Positions 1 to 9,800 of a stretch of 64,000 nt of DNA are shown in pieces. Every line of letters starts with the position of its first letter. The first letter of the stretch is position 1. Source of the stretch: Trujillonella endophytica. GTDB lineage: Bacteria > Actinomycetota > Actinomycetes > Mycobacteriales > Geodermatophilaceae. The notes beneath the pieces are model-generated. The model made no database searches. It was not told the DNA's origin and was given only the letters and a program-made list of their open reading frames with translations. A program made the position numbers and the translations under genes. The stretch is taken from positions 32,785 to 96,784 of the forward strand of contig NZ_FOEE01000016.1 of assembly GCF_900110555.1 (NCBI RefSeq). Direction: 5' to 3'.

Positions 1-2
1 CG

Positions 3-452
3 GCCCGTCGACTGGCCGCGGCCGGCCGCGACATCGGGTTCATCGGCCTGCTGGACGTCCGCCTGCCGTACGCCAGCCTCACGCGGTGGCAGGGGTTCCT
101 GCGGCGCCTCGCCGGGGGGCTGGCGCTGGTCGTTCCCGGCATCACGGAGGAGAGCCTGGCCACGGCGTTCCGCGACCGGTTGCGCAGCGGGGACCTCCCG
201 GCAGACCGGGCCGTCCTCCGCGACTCCGCGCGGGTGTACGAGGCCTTCCGCGTGCCCCCCTATGCCGGGCCGGTCACGTACTTCCGGGTGCGCCGGCGCA
301 TCCCGCTGATCGCCCACCTCCTACCCGTGTGGCGGCGGCTCCTGCCCGCGCTGGACGTGGTCGACGTCCGGGGCACGCACAACGGGATGCTCGCCGAGAA
401 GCATGCGGAAGATCTCGCCGCGAGGGTGTCGGCCGCACTGGCACGCACCTAG
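3..452 (+). CDS. thioesterase-domain protein, C-terminal fragment (5' end outside window)
   Basis: The frame is open from the left edge and ends at TAG 450-452. It encodes about 149 residues resembling the C-terminal half of an alpha/beta-hydrolase thioesterase of the NRPS/PKS type. An early FIGLLDVRLP segment would be the core beta-strand that precedes the lid. Near the end VTYFRV and then DVRGTHNGML match the strand and the catalytic-His loop of such domains, and LAARVSAAL is the final helix. The nucleophilic Ser and any adenylation or carrier domains would lie upstream and cannot be seen. Its stop overlaps the stop of the convergent gpgS gene on a shared CTAG. Family assignment is by motif only; the substrate is unknown. 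Confidence 0.6.
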   Translation, partial: ARRLAAAGRDIGFIGLLDVRLPYASLTRWQGFLRRLAGGLALVVPGITEESLATAFRDRLRSGDLPADRAVLRDSARVYEAFRVPPYAGPVTYFRVRRRIPLIAHLLPVWRRLLPALDVVDVRGTHNGMLAEKHAEDLAARVSAALART

Positions 453-1420
453 GCGAAGGCGGCGCGGAGGGCTCGGTACTCCGGGAGCGAGGTCATGGGC
501 GGGCGCTCGTCGACGGCCACCGGGCTGCTGTAGGGCTCGAAGCCGTCCTCGCCGTGCCGGAACTGGGTGAGCAGCCCGTGGACGGCGCGGTCGTGCCCGG
601 CGCGCGCGAGCACGGCCGAGACCACCTGGCCGGCCATCCGGCTCAGCGCGTCCTGCGTCTGCGAGGTGTGCCGCCGCACGCCCAGGTCCACCTGGGCCAG
701 CCCGGACAGACCGATCAGCTCCACGAGGTCCAGCAGCAGGCCGACCTCGACGCCGTACCCGGAGGAGAAGGGCACCTGCTCGAGGAACTCCCGGCGGCCC
801 GCGTACTCCCCGGCCAGCGGCTGGACGACGCCGGCGAGCTCGGGCCACAGCGCGTTGAGCAGCGGTCGCGCGGTCAGCTCGGTCACCCGGCCGCCGCCGG
901 CGGGGCTGGTGACGCCGTCGACGCTCAGCGGGCGGGTGTAGCAGCCCTTCACGTAGCCGACGGTCGGGTCGGTCAGCAGCGGGCCGACCAGCGCGGGCAC
1001 GTAGTGGGCGACGTCGCCGAGCAGGTCGGCGTCGTGGAAGACGATCAGGTCACCGGTGGTGGCGGCCAGCGACTTCCACAGCGCCTCGCCCTTGCCGGGG
1101 CGGGTGCCGTGCGCGGGCAGGACGTCGGCGGTGGCGACGACGTCGGCTCCGGCGGCCCGGGCCGCCGCGGCCGTCGCGTCGGTCGAGTCGGAGTCGACGA
1201 CGACGAGCTCGTCGACCAGGGGCACGCGGCGCATCCAGCGGTCGACGATGTCGGCGGCCAGGCGCCCGACGGTCGCCTCCTCGTCGCGGGCGGGCAGGAC
1301 GACGCTGATCCGGTGGCCGCCGCGCCGCTTGGCCCGCAGCAGCGCCGCCGCGTCGACCTCGGTCAGGGACGCGGCGGACGTCGTCCGCGTCTCGAACCAG
1401 GCTCGCGCGTCGGGTCTCAC
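449..1420 (-). CDS. gpgS: glucosyl-3-phosphoglycerate synthase
   Basis: The 323-residue GT-A glycosyltransferase transfers glucose from a nucleotide sugar to 3-phosphoglycerate, the first step to glucosylglycerate and, in mycobacteria, methylglucose lipopolysaccharide. Visible features are ISVVLPARDEEATVG near residue 40 (nucleotide-binding strand), VDSDSTD, GKGEALWKS, and the metal-site region FHDADLL. Further on are VQPLAGEYAGRRE, FSSGYGVEVGLLLD and the family-typical QVDLGVRRH. The length matches GpgS of Mycobacterium. The GTG start overlaps the upstream stop by four bases (GTGA), so it is the last gene of a translationally coupled operon. No GpgP phosphatase is evident nearby, although the upstream gene encodes an unrelated phosphatase-superfamily protein. 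Confidence 0.9.
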   Translation of the reverse strand: MRPDARAWFETRTTSAASLTEVDAAALLRAKRRGGHRISVVLPARDEEATVGRLAADIVDRWMRRVPLVDELVVVDSDSTDATAAAARAAGADVVATADVLPAHGTRPGKGEALWKSLAATTGDLIVFHDADLLGDVAHYVPALVGPLLTDPTVGYVKGCYTRPLSVDGVTSPAGGGRVTELTARPLLNALWPELAGVVQPLAGEYAGRREFLEQVPFSSGYGVEVGLLLDLVELIGLSGLAQVDLGVRRHTSQTQDALSRMAGQVVSAVLARAGHDRAVHGLLTQFRHGEDGFEPYSSPVAVDERPPMTSLPEYRALRAAFA

Positions 1421-3639
1421 CGCTCCACTGTCGGTGCTGTCGCGGCGGCCCGCCAGGGCCGGGTGCCGGGATTCACCTCCCCGTCACCGTGTGCCCGGTC
1501 ACCCGCGGCGCGGGCGAGCTCGCGCGCGGTGACGCTGTTCGGGCCGGCCATCGCGCCGTCCGCGACGGGTTCCGGGTGGCCGAGATCGGTCAGCCAGCCG
1601 CGGAGGACCCGGTGCAACTGCTCGGCGCCGACCACCTCGCCGGGGTCGGCGAACGTGCTCGGATGGACGAGGAAGCCGCGCTGCTGCGGGCCGCCGAGGC
1701 CGCCGTGCGAGCCGACGTGCGGCTCGAACGGCGGGGCCTCGCCCGTGGCCGGGTCCCACGCGCTGTTGATCACGACGTCGGCGCAGTGCGGAAAGGCCGA
1801 CACCCGGGCGACCAGGTCGGCCGCGTGCTCGCCGTAGGCGGCCAGGGGGTCGCTGCCGATGACCTCGCCGGTCTCCAGTCGGTGGATGCCCTCCCGGCCG
1901 AGGACGACGGGGCCCCGCTCCTGCGAGTGCACCAGCAGGAACCCGACCCCGGCGTGGTCGACCAGGCCGGGCAGCAGGTCGGGCCAGTGCCGCTCGATCT
2001 CCTCCAGCGGCACCCGCCCGGGCAGGTCGGCGAGCGAGACCGACGCGGTGTGCCCGGAGACGGTGACCACGACGCCGGGAGCGACCCGCGGCACGGCGCC
2101 CGCGCTGTCCGCGGGCGGCTCGTGGTCGTGCCGGTCGACGCCGGCCTGCACCCGCGCGCGCAGCCGGCGGGCCACCGGGCCGCCCTCGGCCAGCGCGGCG
2201 CCGATCTGCCAGCCGCCGTCGGCCGGGTCGCGGCTGGACGCCGGGCCGCTGCACACGGTCCCCGGGTCGGGGTCGGCGCCGCAGAGGCGGCCGACCAGGG
2301 CCTCGACGGTCTCGCCGAAGCGGGCCTCGAAGTTCTCCCCCTGGGTCAGGCCGTGGTCGGAGAGGCAGACCAGGTGGTACTGCCGCGGCGCGAGGGCGGC
2401 GGCGCGGTGCAGCCGGCCGATCTGCTGGTCGATGGTGCGCAGCACGGCGAGGGTGTCGGCGCGGTCGAGGCCGGCGTGGTGGCCGGCCTCGTCGTAGCCG
2501 AGGAAGTCGGCGTAGGCGACGGGGCGGCCGGCCATCATGTCCTCCAGCAGGGCGAAGACGACGACGTCCCGGCTGATCACGGTGGTCCCCGGCCGCATGA
2601 GCGGCCACAGCCCGCCGCGGGAGACCCGGGGGCGGACGTCGTCGCGGCGCTCGCGGGCGGCGGCGACCAGCTCGCGGCCGATGTCGACGGCCGACACCGC
2701 GACGGTGCGCAGCGCGTTCACCGGGTCGGCGAAGTAGGCGTAGTAGCCCGAGCCCACCCGGTCGCGGCGGCGGTGCTCGCGGCGGGCGCCGGGGAGGAAC
2801 GCCAGCGAGCTCATCGTGAGGCTGACGTGCGGGGCGTCGCCGGTGAACAGGTTGCCCCGGCTGGCCCCGCCGCCGGCGAGCAGGCCGCGGCCGTCGGACA
2901 GCCGGCGCTCGACCAGGGCGGCGTCGTCGGGGTGGGACACCCGGACCAGCCGGTCGCGCTCCTTCTCGTACCAGCGGAACCCGAACACGTCGTGGTTGCT
3001 GCCGAGCAGGATGCCGCTGACCTCGGCGCCGGTCTGCGAGCTCCAGTCGGTGTGCCAGGAGGTCATGGTGTGGCTGCCCGAGCGCAGCAGCGCCGCGACG
3101 TTGGGCATCGACCCGTCGCGGACGGCGCGGGCGGCGGTCTCGGCGGCGAGCGCGTCGATCTGCAGGAACAGCACGCCCGGCGGCTGCTCCCCGGCCACCC
3201 CCGCCCGGCGCGCCCGCCGCCGGGCCCGCCGGAAGAACAGCTCGTCCTCGTCGAGCGCCAGCGCGCTGCTGACCAGGCCGGAGACCGCCGCCATGCCGAC
3301 GACGACGACCACCCCGGTGCGCACGTTCTCGATCACGACGCCGGGCACGAGGAACGACATGCCGACCGCGGCCGCGCCCAGCAGCAGGAAGCTCCCCAGG
3401 CCGAGGGTGAACACGGCGATCGGCAGCGCCACCCGCATGACCAGCGGCCACACCACCCCGGTCAGCAGGCCGAGCAGCAGCGCGACCAGCGGGGGCTGCC
3501 ACCAGGAGCCGAGGCTGAACCGGTCCAGCCAGGCGTCCAGCACTCCCAGCGCGACGGTGGCAACCAGCCAGGTGAGCAGCACGCGCGCCGGGGTGCGGCC
3601 GCGCCGCACCACCCGGCCGCGCTCGGGGGGCCGGGTCAT
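1417..3639 (-). CDS. membrane-anchored holin-like / alkaline-phosphatase-superfamily phosphodiesterase
   Basis: 740 residues. The N-terminus (about residues 15-125) has four hydrophobic segments like the phage-holin-IV family. A long extracytoplasmic alkaline-phosphatase-fold domain follows. Metal and nucleophile signatures are LFLQIDAL, SSQTGAEVSGILLGSNHD (a Thr or Ser nucleophile), DFLGYDEAGHHAG, LVCLSDHGLTQG and HVGSHGGLGG, which together supply the Asp/His ligands of a two-metal site. It is probably a surface phosphodiesterase or phosphoglycerol-transferase-type enzyme; the substrate is unknown. The ATG at 3639 overlaps the dedA stop (ATGA) and the gene ends in a GTGA overlap with gpgS. 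The frame stays open upstream, but that part lies inside dedA and is not coding here. Confidence 0.8.
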   Translation of the reverse strand: MTRPPERGRVVRRGRTPARVLLTWLVATVALGVLDAWLDRFSLGSWWQPPLVALLLGLLTGVVWPLVMRVALPIAVFTLGLGSFLLLGAAAVGMSFLVPGVVIENVRTGVVVVVGMAAVSGLVSSALALDEDELFFRRARRRARRAGVAGEQPPGVLFLQIDALAAETAARAVRDGSMPNVAALLRSGSHTMTSWHTDWSSQTGAEVSGILLGSNHDVFGFRWYEKERDRLVRVSHPDDAALVERRLSDGRGLLAGGGASRGNLFTGDAPHVSLTMSSLAFLPGARREHRRRDRVGSGYYAYFADPVNALRTVAVSAVDIGRELVAAARERRDDVRPRVSRGGLWPLMRPGTTVISRDVVVFALLEDMMAGRPVAYADFLGYDEAGHHAGLDRADTLAVLRTIDQQIGRLHRAAALAPRQYHLVCLSDHGLTQGENFEARFGETVEALVGRLCGADPDPGTVCSGPASSRDPADGGWQIGAALAEGGPVARRLRARVQAGVDRHDHEPPADSAGAVPRVAPGVVVTVSGHTASVSLADLPGRVPLEEIERHWPDLLPGLVDHAGVGFLLVHSQERGPVVLGREGIHRLETGEVIGSDPLAAYGEHAADLVARVSAFPHCADVVINSAWDPATGEAPPFEPHVGSHGGLGGPQQRGFLVHPSTFADPGEVVGAEQLHRVLRGWLTDLGHPEPVADGAMAGPNSVTARELARAAGDRAHGDGEVNPGTRPWRAAATAPTVER

Positions 3640-4334
3640 GCCGGCCCCGAGCGGTCGGGGACCGGCCCGCACGGCGCGGGCTCGACTCCGCCGACCCTGT
3701 CGTTCCGCCCGGCGTCGGCGGGCGGCCCGGCCGCGGCCTCCCGCCGGTGGGCGGCGCGGCGGCGGGCCGCGCTGCCCAGGTTGAGCGCGGTGCTGACGAC
3801 CAGCACGAGGCACGTGGCGATGAGGGTGGCCAGCAGCGGGCTGTCGAAGATGCCGCCGCTGACCACGCCGATCAGGGCGTAGGCCGACGCCCACAGCAGG
3901 GCCGCGAGCATGCTGGCCGGCAGCAGCCGCCGCCACGGATAGGCCAGCGCGCCGGCGGCGAGCAGCACCGGGATGCGCCCGGCGGGCAGCAGCCGGCCGG
4001 CCACGATGATCTGCCAGCCGTGCGCGCGGAACTGCTCGCGGACCTCGGCGATCCGGTCGGCGTGCTGACCGCGGGCGACCCAGCGGACGGCGGCGGGTCC
4101 GCCGGACCGGCAGACGGCGAAGGTGAGGGCGTCACCGGTCCAGGCCGCGAGCGTGGCCAGGACCAGCACCAGCCCCAGGTCCAGCCCGTGCGTGGTCGTC
4201 GCGACGGCGGCCGCGGCGCCGACCACCGCGCCCGTGGGCACGACCGGCACGACCGAGCCGAGCAACACCCCACCGAACACGACCGGATAGCCGATCGACG
4301 AGCTGTCGGTCCAGCTCGTGGCCAGCGCGCTCAC
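3636..4334 (-). CDS. DedA/VTT-family membrane protein
   Basis: 232 residues with several membrane segments. The N-terminal part (PVVFGGVLLGSVVPVVPTGAVVG) and the central GRLLPAGRIPVLLAAGA segment match the re-entrant loop region of DedA/VTT proteins, which include undecaprenyl-phosphate and phospholipid translocases. The C-terminus is a basic, Ala/Arg-rich cytoplasmic tail. The GTG start overlaps the preceding hydrolase stop (GTGA at 4331-4334), and the stop overlaps the next gene's ATG. A lipid-carrier recycling role would suit the neighbouring surface phosphatase, but this is inference. The family's usual length is 200-220, so the tail is slightly long. Confidence 0.82.
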   Translation of the reverse strand: MSALATSWTDSSSIGYPVVFGGVLLGSVVPVVPTGAVVGAAAAVATTTHGLDLGLVLVLATLAAWTGDALTFAVCRSGGPAAVRWVARGQHADRIAEVREQFRAHGWQIIVAGRLLPAGRIPVLLAAGALAYPWRRLLPASMLAALLWASAYALIGVVSGGIFDSPLLATLIATCLVLVVSTALNLGSAARRRAAHRREAAAGPPADAGRNDRVGGVEPAPCGPVPDRSGPA

Positions 4335-5137
4335 GCGGCGTCCCCCGCGGGCATCCGGACGGGCGTGCCGGGCTCGGCGAGCACCACCCGGGTGTCCAGG
4401 GAGCGGTCGGCGACGGCCCGGGTGAACGCGAGCGGCGGCTCGGTGAGCAGCCGCCGCATCCGGGCGCGCAGCGGCGGGACGACGGTGCTGCCGCGCATGG
4501 CCAGCGTGCCCCAGTGCACGGGGACGGCGATCCGCGGCCGGACGCGGGCGACCGCCTCGGCGGCCTGCAGCGGGTCGAGGTGGCCCGGCCCCAGGGAGGG
4601 ACCCCAGCCCCACACCGGCACCAGCGCCACGTCGACCGCGAGGTCGCCGAGGGCGTGCATGCCGTCGAACAGGTCGGTGTCGCCGGTGGCGTAGACGCTG
4701 CGGCCGCCGCCCTCGAGCAGGTGCCCGACGGCGGGGGCGTGCGGGCCGTGCGTCAGCCGGGGGCCCCAGCGGTGCGGGCTGTGCTCGGCCGGGACGGCGG
4801 TGATCCGCAGCTCGCCGTCGGTCAGGGACTCCCCGGGCGCCAGCTCGTCGACGCGGGAGAAGCCGCGGGCCCGCAGCCAGGCCCCGGCGCCGCGCGGCGC
4901 GACGATCCGCACGCCGCCGCCGAGCAGCCGCAGGGACGGCAGGTGCAGGTGGTCGCCGTGCAGGTGGCTGAGCAGCACGAGGTCGACCCCCGCCCAGGAC
5001 GCCGGGTCGGGCAGGGCGACCACCCGCCGCAGCGGGCCGACCCGCGCGGTGAGCACCGGGTCGGTGAGCACGGTCCTGCCGGCCAGCTCGACGCGCACCG
5101 TCGAGTGACCCAGGAAGTGCAGCACCGGATCGACCAC
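4331..5137 (-). CDS. metallo-beta-lactamase-fold hydrolase (UlaG/YtnP-like)
   Basis: 268 residues. The sequence opens with VLHFLGHSTVRVEL, typical of the UlaG/N-acyl-phosphatidylethanolamine-lipase-like branch. The zinc motif HLHGDH occurs near residue 60, with later ligands in AEHSPHRWG, ATGDTDLFDG and the final PVHWGT. No signal peptide is seen, so a cytoplasmic enzyme is likely. The GTG at 5137 is chosen because homology begins at that residue; the frame stays open further upstream but is low-complexity and basic. It is first of four coupled genes ending in gpgS. The substrate cannot be told from sequence. Confidence 0.8.
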   Translation of the reverse strand: MVDPVLHFLGHSTVRVELAGRTVLTDPVLTARVGPLRRVVALPDPASWAGVDLVLLSHLHGDHLHLPSLRLLGGGVRIVAPRGAGAWLRARGFSRVDELAPGESLTDGELRITAVPAEHSPHRWGPRLTHGPHAPAVGHLLEGGGRSVYATGDTDLFDGMHALGDLAVDVALVPVWGWGPSLGPGHLDPLQAAEAVARVRPRIAVPVHWGTLAMRGSTVVPPLRARMRRLLTEPPLAFTRAVADRSLDTRVVLAEPGTPVRMPAGDAA

Positions 5138-5211
5138 GGACCCAGTGTCCTCCGCACCACCGACCAGATCATCGGGGTTTCCCCTGGTTCGGGGACGGGG
5201 CCGCCCCCGAT

Positions 5212-6279
5212 TCAGTCGGCCTGGGGACCCAGCAGGTCGACGCAGCCGCCCGGGACCTCGTGGTCGACCCGGCCGGCGCAGCTGGCGCCGAACCACTCGT
5301 AGAAGTCGTCGACCGGGGTGTTCCAGTAGAGCTCGTCGCAGGAGTTCATGTCGCCCTCGGCGCAGTCGCGCGCCTGGGCGTCGAACTCGGCGTCGTAGAG
5401 GTGGCTGGACGCCGGCGGCGCGGGCAGGGCCCGCCCGTCCCGGTAGTAGCGCTCACCCCACGGGCTGTCCCCGGCGTAGGTGCCGCTGCCCCCTGCCCCC
5501 GCGGCGTAGGGGTCGAGCAGGAAGGGGACGCCGTCGCCCGTTCCGCGCAAGGGGACGACGACGAGGGCGACGACCGCCAGCGCCGCGGCCGGGACGGCGA
5601 CCGCGGCCAGCACGCCCGGAGGAGCTCCCGCGCGGCGCGGTGGCACCCACCGGCCCCGCACCGGCGACCACACCGGCGCGGTGGCCGGCGGCGCGGCAGC
5701 GTCCAGCCACGCCCGCACCGGGAGGCGGGCGAGCAGCACGAGGCGGACCGCGGGAGCGGCGGCGAGGGCGAGCCCCGCCAGCAGGACGCCGACCGCGCCT
5801 CCGCCCGACCGGTCGGCGGCGAGCGCGGCGACCGCCGCGAGCGTCAGCACGGCGAGCAGCCCGAGCTCGGCCCAGGTGGCGGCGGTCAGCCACCGCGGGG
5901 CCGCGCCCCGGAGCAGGCCCAGGCCGCCGATCACCAGCAGCGCGGCCACCGCGGTGAGCGCCAGCACGGCGAGGACGGTGCCGGTGCCCGCGTCGACGTC
6001 GTCCGCCGTGCCGAGCACGACGACCCAGCCGAGCGCGCCGGACGCGAGCAGGCCGCCCTCGGTCAGCGCGAGGGCGGCGGCCGCGGTACCCGGTGCGGGG
6101 CGCCCGTCCGCCGGGGCGGGGGCGGCCGGTGCCGGGGCGGGGGCGAAGCCGGGGTAGCCGTATCCGTAGCCGCCGTCCTCACCCCGGACGAGGGTCGGCA
6201 GGGGCGGCGACACGACCTCGTACTCGACGTCGTCCGGGCCGAACGGAGCGGGCCGGTACGGGCCGTACGGGTCGGTCAT
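5212..6279 (-). CDS. polytopic membrane protein with C-terminal four-Cys extracytoplasmic domain
   Basis: 355 residues. A Pro/Gly/Tyr-rich cytoplasmic N-terminus is followed by about six hydrophobic segments between residues 75 and 255. The C-terminal roughly 90 residues are polar and contain RDCAEGDMNSCDELYW and FGASCAGR, then GGCVDLLG. This Cys-rich, Asp-rich tail is a recurring C-terminal pattern in actinobacterial membrane proteins and probably forms disulfides outside the cell. I do not recognise a catalytic motif. The ATG at 6279 is chosen because MTDPYGPYRP begins the typical Pro-rich head. It lies 74 bp from the coupled operon to its left and may be transcribed separately. Confidence 0.7.
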   Translation of the reverse strand: MTDPYGPYRPAPFGPDDVEYEVVSPPLPTLVRGEDGGYGYGYPGFAPAPAPAAPAPADGRPAPGTAAAALALTEGGLLASGALGWVVVLGTADDVDAGTGTVLAVLALTAVAALLVIGGLGLLRGAAPRWLTAATWAELGLLAVLTLAAVAALAADRSGGGAVGVLLAGLALAAAPAVRLVLLARLPVRAWLDAAAPPATAPVWSPVRGRWVPPRRAGAPPGVLAAVAVPAAALAVVALVVVPLRGTGDGVPFLLDPYAAGAGGSGTYAGDSPWGERYYRDGRALPAPPASSHLYDAEFDAQARDCAEGDMNSCDELYWNTPVDDFYEWFGASCAGRVDHEVPGGCVDLLGPQAD

Positions 6280-6359
6280 CGGTGGTACACCCCGCTCTCG
6301 CGCGACGGCCGGGGTGCCGTCCCGCCCGCCAGCGTGCGTCGCCGCCGGGGAACGGTCAA

Positions 6360-6740
6360 TCAGCTCCGGCGCGGTAGTACCCGGTCGAGGGTCCAGCTGA
6401 GCCCGACGCCCAGCGCGGCGCCGAGTCCGTTGGTCACGAGGTCGCGGAACGTGGCGTCGCGGCCGGGCAGCACGTACTGGTACAGCTCGACCGCGGCGGA
6501 GGCGGCGACGCACAGCCCCCACATCAGCCACCGCGGGACGGCCGGGAACGACAGGCAGAGCAGGAACCCGATCGGTACGAAGAGGGCGACGTTGGCCAGG
6601 GCCTCGATGGCCTGCGGCGAGAGCGCGCCGTCGAACGCGCGGATACCGGAGGCGAACAGCCGCCCCGGCTTCGGACCCAGGGTGATCGAGGCGCCGGCCA
6701 GCAGGTAGACCGCGAGCGCGATCCGGGCCGCCCTCGTCAC
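6360..6740 (-). CDS. VanZ-like membrane protein
   Basis: About 126 residues with four predicted membrane segments. The pattern EALANVALFVPIGFLLCL followed by a helix with AAVELYQYVLPGRDATFRDLVTNGLGA is the signature of the VanZ/teicoplanin-resistance-protein fold. The family function is unclear and spans resistance-associated and house-keeping surface proteins. The GTG at 6740 is preferred over an ATG at 6779 because the extra residues are basic and non-homologous. It is divergent from the formate dehydrogenase operon with 116 bp between starts. Confidence 0.78.
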   Translation of the reverse strand: MTRAARIALAVYLLAGASITLGPKPGRLFASGIRAFDGALSPQAIEALANVALFVPIGFLLCLSFPAVPRWLMWGLCVAASAAVELYQYVLPGRDATFRDLVTNGLGAALGVGLSWTLDRVLPRRS

Positions 6741-6856
6741 GCCGCGACGGTATCCGCCCGGCGCCACGGTCCGGGGCACCCGCGCGGGTGATCTGTCGCT
6801 CGGAAGGCCGTGCGTTCGGGCAGCCGGATCCCGCGGGCGGTGGCAGCATCGACGGG

Positions 6857-9800
6857 GTGAAGACCTGGCTCGACGCCTGGCCGGTGTTCCGGCAGCTCAC
6901 CGGTCCCGATCCGCTCGGCCGGGGCCGGGCCGCGCGCAGCAGGGGGACCGAGGCGGTGGTCAGCCGCACCGCGACCGCCGACCGGGTGGCGGCCAGCGTG
7001 TGCCCCTACTGCGCCGTCGGCTGCGCGCAGAAGGTGTACGTCGAGAACGAGCGGATCACCCAGATCGAGGGCGATCCGGACTCGCCGATCAGCCGCGGCC
7101 GGCTGTGCCCCAAGGGCAGCGCGAGCAAGCAGCTGGTGACCAGCCCGACCCGGGTCACGAAGGTCCGCTACCGCCGTCCGTACGGCACGGAGTGGGAGGA
7201 CCTGGACCTCGACACGGCGATGGAGATGATCGCCGACCGCGTGCTGGAGGCGCGGCGCAAGGGGTGGCAGGAGGTCGACGGGCCGCCGGAGAACCGGCAC
7301 CGCGTCAACCGCACCATGGGCGTAGCGAGCCTCGGAGGGGCGACCCTCGACAACGAGGAGAACTACCTCATGAAGAAGCTCTACAGCGCCCTGGGCGCGA
7401 TCCAGATCGAGAACCAGGCGCGCATATAGCACTCCTCCACGGTGCCCGGTCTGGGTGCCTCGTTCGGTCGTGGCGGTGCCACGAACTTCCTGGAGGACCT
7501 GGCGAACTCCGACTGCATCGTCATCGAGGGTTCGAACATGGCCGAGTGCCACCCGGTGGGCTTCCAGTGGGTGATGGAGGCCAAGGCGCGCGGCGCGAAG
7601 GTCGTGCACATCGACCCCCGGTTCACCCGGACCAGCGCGGTCGCCGACCTGCACGTGCCGCTGCGCGTCGGCACCGACATCGCCTTCCTCGGCGGGCTGA
7701 TCCGCTACGTGCTGGACAACGACCTGTACTTCCGCGAGTACGTCGTCGCCTACACCAACGCCGCGGCGATCGTGGGTGAGGAGTTCGTCGACACCGAGGA
7801 TCTCGGCGGGCTGTTCTCCGGCTTCGACCCGGAGACCCGCACCTACGACGAGGCGAGCTGGTCCTACGAGCCGAGCGGGCAGGACTCCCGCACCGACGAC
7901 CCCGGCGAGGCCGCGGAGCAGGAGCGATCCGAGCAGCACCCCGACGTCAAGCACTCCGACCGGGCACAGGCGGCCGGCAGCGGCGGCCCGCCGATCCCCA
8001 GCAAGCCGCACCGCGACGAGACCCTCGAGCACCCGCGCACGGTGTTCCAGATCCTCAAGCGGCACTTCGCCCGCTACACCCCGGAGATGGTCGCCGAGGT
8101 GTGCGGCATCGAACCCGAGGTGTTCGAGCAGGTCGCCCGCTGGGTCACCGAGAACAGCAACCGCGACCGGACGACGGCGTGGGTCTACTCGGTCGGCTGG
8201 ACCCAGCACAGCGTCGGCGCGCAGTACATCCGCACCGCGTCGATCCTGCAGACCCTGCTGGGCAACATCGGCCGGCCCGGCGGCGGGATCATGGCGCTGC
8301 GCGGGCACGCGAGCATCCAGGGCTCCACCGACGTCCCGACGCTGTTCAACCTGCTGCCGGGCTACCTGCCGATGCCGCACGCCATGCAGCACCAGACGCT
8401 CGACGAGTACTGCGCCGACGCGGCCGGCAAGGGCGGGTTCTGGGGCAACAAGCGCGCCTACACGGTCAGCCTCCTCAAGGCCTGGTTCGGCGACGCCGCG
8501 CAGCCGGAGAACGACTTCCGGTTCGACTGGATCCCCAAGATCAACGGTGACCACAGCTCCTACCGGACGATCGCCGACATGATCGAGGGGAAGGTGCACG
8601 GCTACTTCCTCGTCGGCGAGAACCCGACCGTCGGGCACCCCAACGGGCGGATGAACCGCTTCGGCCTGGCCAACCTGGACTGGCTCGTCGTCCGCGACCT
8701 GCAGATGATCGAGTCGGCGACCTTCTGGAACGAGTCGCCGGAGATCGAGACCGGGGAGCTCGCGCCGGAGACGATCGGCACCGAGGTGTTCTTCCTACCC
8801 GCCGCCTCGCACGTGGAGAAGGAGGGCACGTTCACCCAGACGCAGCGGCTGCTGCAGTGGCGGCAGAAGGCCGTCGAGCCGCCGGGGGACGCCCGCAGCG
8901 ACCTGTGGTTCTACTTCCACCTCGGGCGGATCCTGCGCTCCCGGCTGGCGGACTCGACCGACCCCCGCGACCAGGCGCTGCTGCACATGACCTGGGACTA
9001 CCCGGTGCACGGGGAGACCCGGGACCCCGACGCCGAGGCGGTGCTGCGCGAGATCAACGGCACCGGCCCCGACGGGCGGGCGCTGTCGACCTACGTGGAC
9101 ATGGCCGACGACGGCTCCACCTCCGGCGGCTGCTGGATCTACACCGGGGTCTTCGCCGACGAGGTCAACCAGGCGGCCCGCCGCACGCCGGCCCGCGAGC
9201 CGGGGGCCGTCGCCTCCGAGTGGGGCTGGGCGTGGCCGCTCAACCGCCGGATGCTCTACAACCGCGCGTCGGCCGATCCCGAGGGCAGGCCGTGGAGCGA
9301 GCGGAAGAAGTACGTGTACTGGGACTCCGCCGCCGGGGAGTGGACCGGCGCGGACGTGCCGGACGTCGAGAGGACCAAGCGGCCGGACTACGTGCCGCCG
9401 GAGGGCGCCAGCGCGCAGGACGCGCTGGCCGGCACCGATCCGTTCGTCATGCAGGGCGACGGCAAGGCGTGGTTGTACGCGCCGGCCGGGCTGGTCGACG
9501 GGCCGCTGCCGACGCACTACGAGCCGGTGGAGTCCGTCGTCGAGAACGCCCTCTACGCCCAGCAGGCGAGCCCGACGGTGGAGCGCATCGAGGGGCCGTG
9601 GAACCGGGAGAACCCGTCGATGAGCGAGGTCTTCCCGTTCCAGGTGACCACCTACCGGCTGACCGAGCACCACACCGCCGGCGGGATGAGCCGCACGCTG
9701 CCCTACCTGGCGGAGCTGCAGCCGGAGTTCTTCGTCGAGGTCAGCCCGGAGCTGGCCGCGCTGCGCGGGCTGACCCACGGCGACTACGCGACGCTGGTCA

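Noticed and set aside
86..3882. Long plus-strand open frames antisense to gpgS and the phosphatase gene
   Set aside because: They are Arg/Gly/Pro/Ala-rich mirror frames of GC-rich genes without any family motif.
3640..3936. Extended N-terminus of the holin/phosphatase protein
   Set aside because: It would lie wholly inside dedA; the ATGA overlap gives a natural start at 3639.
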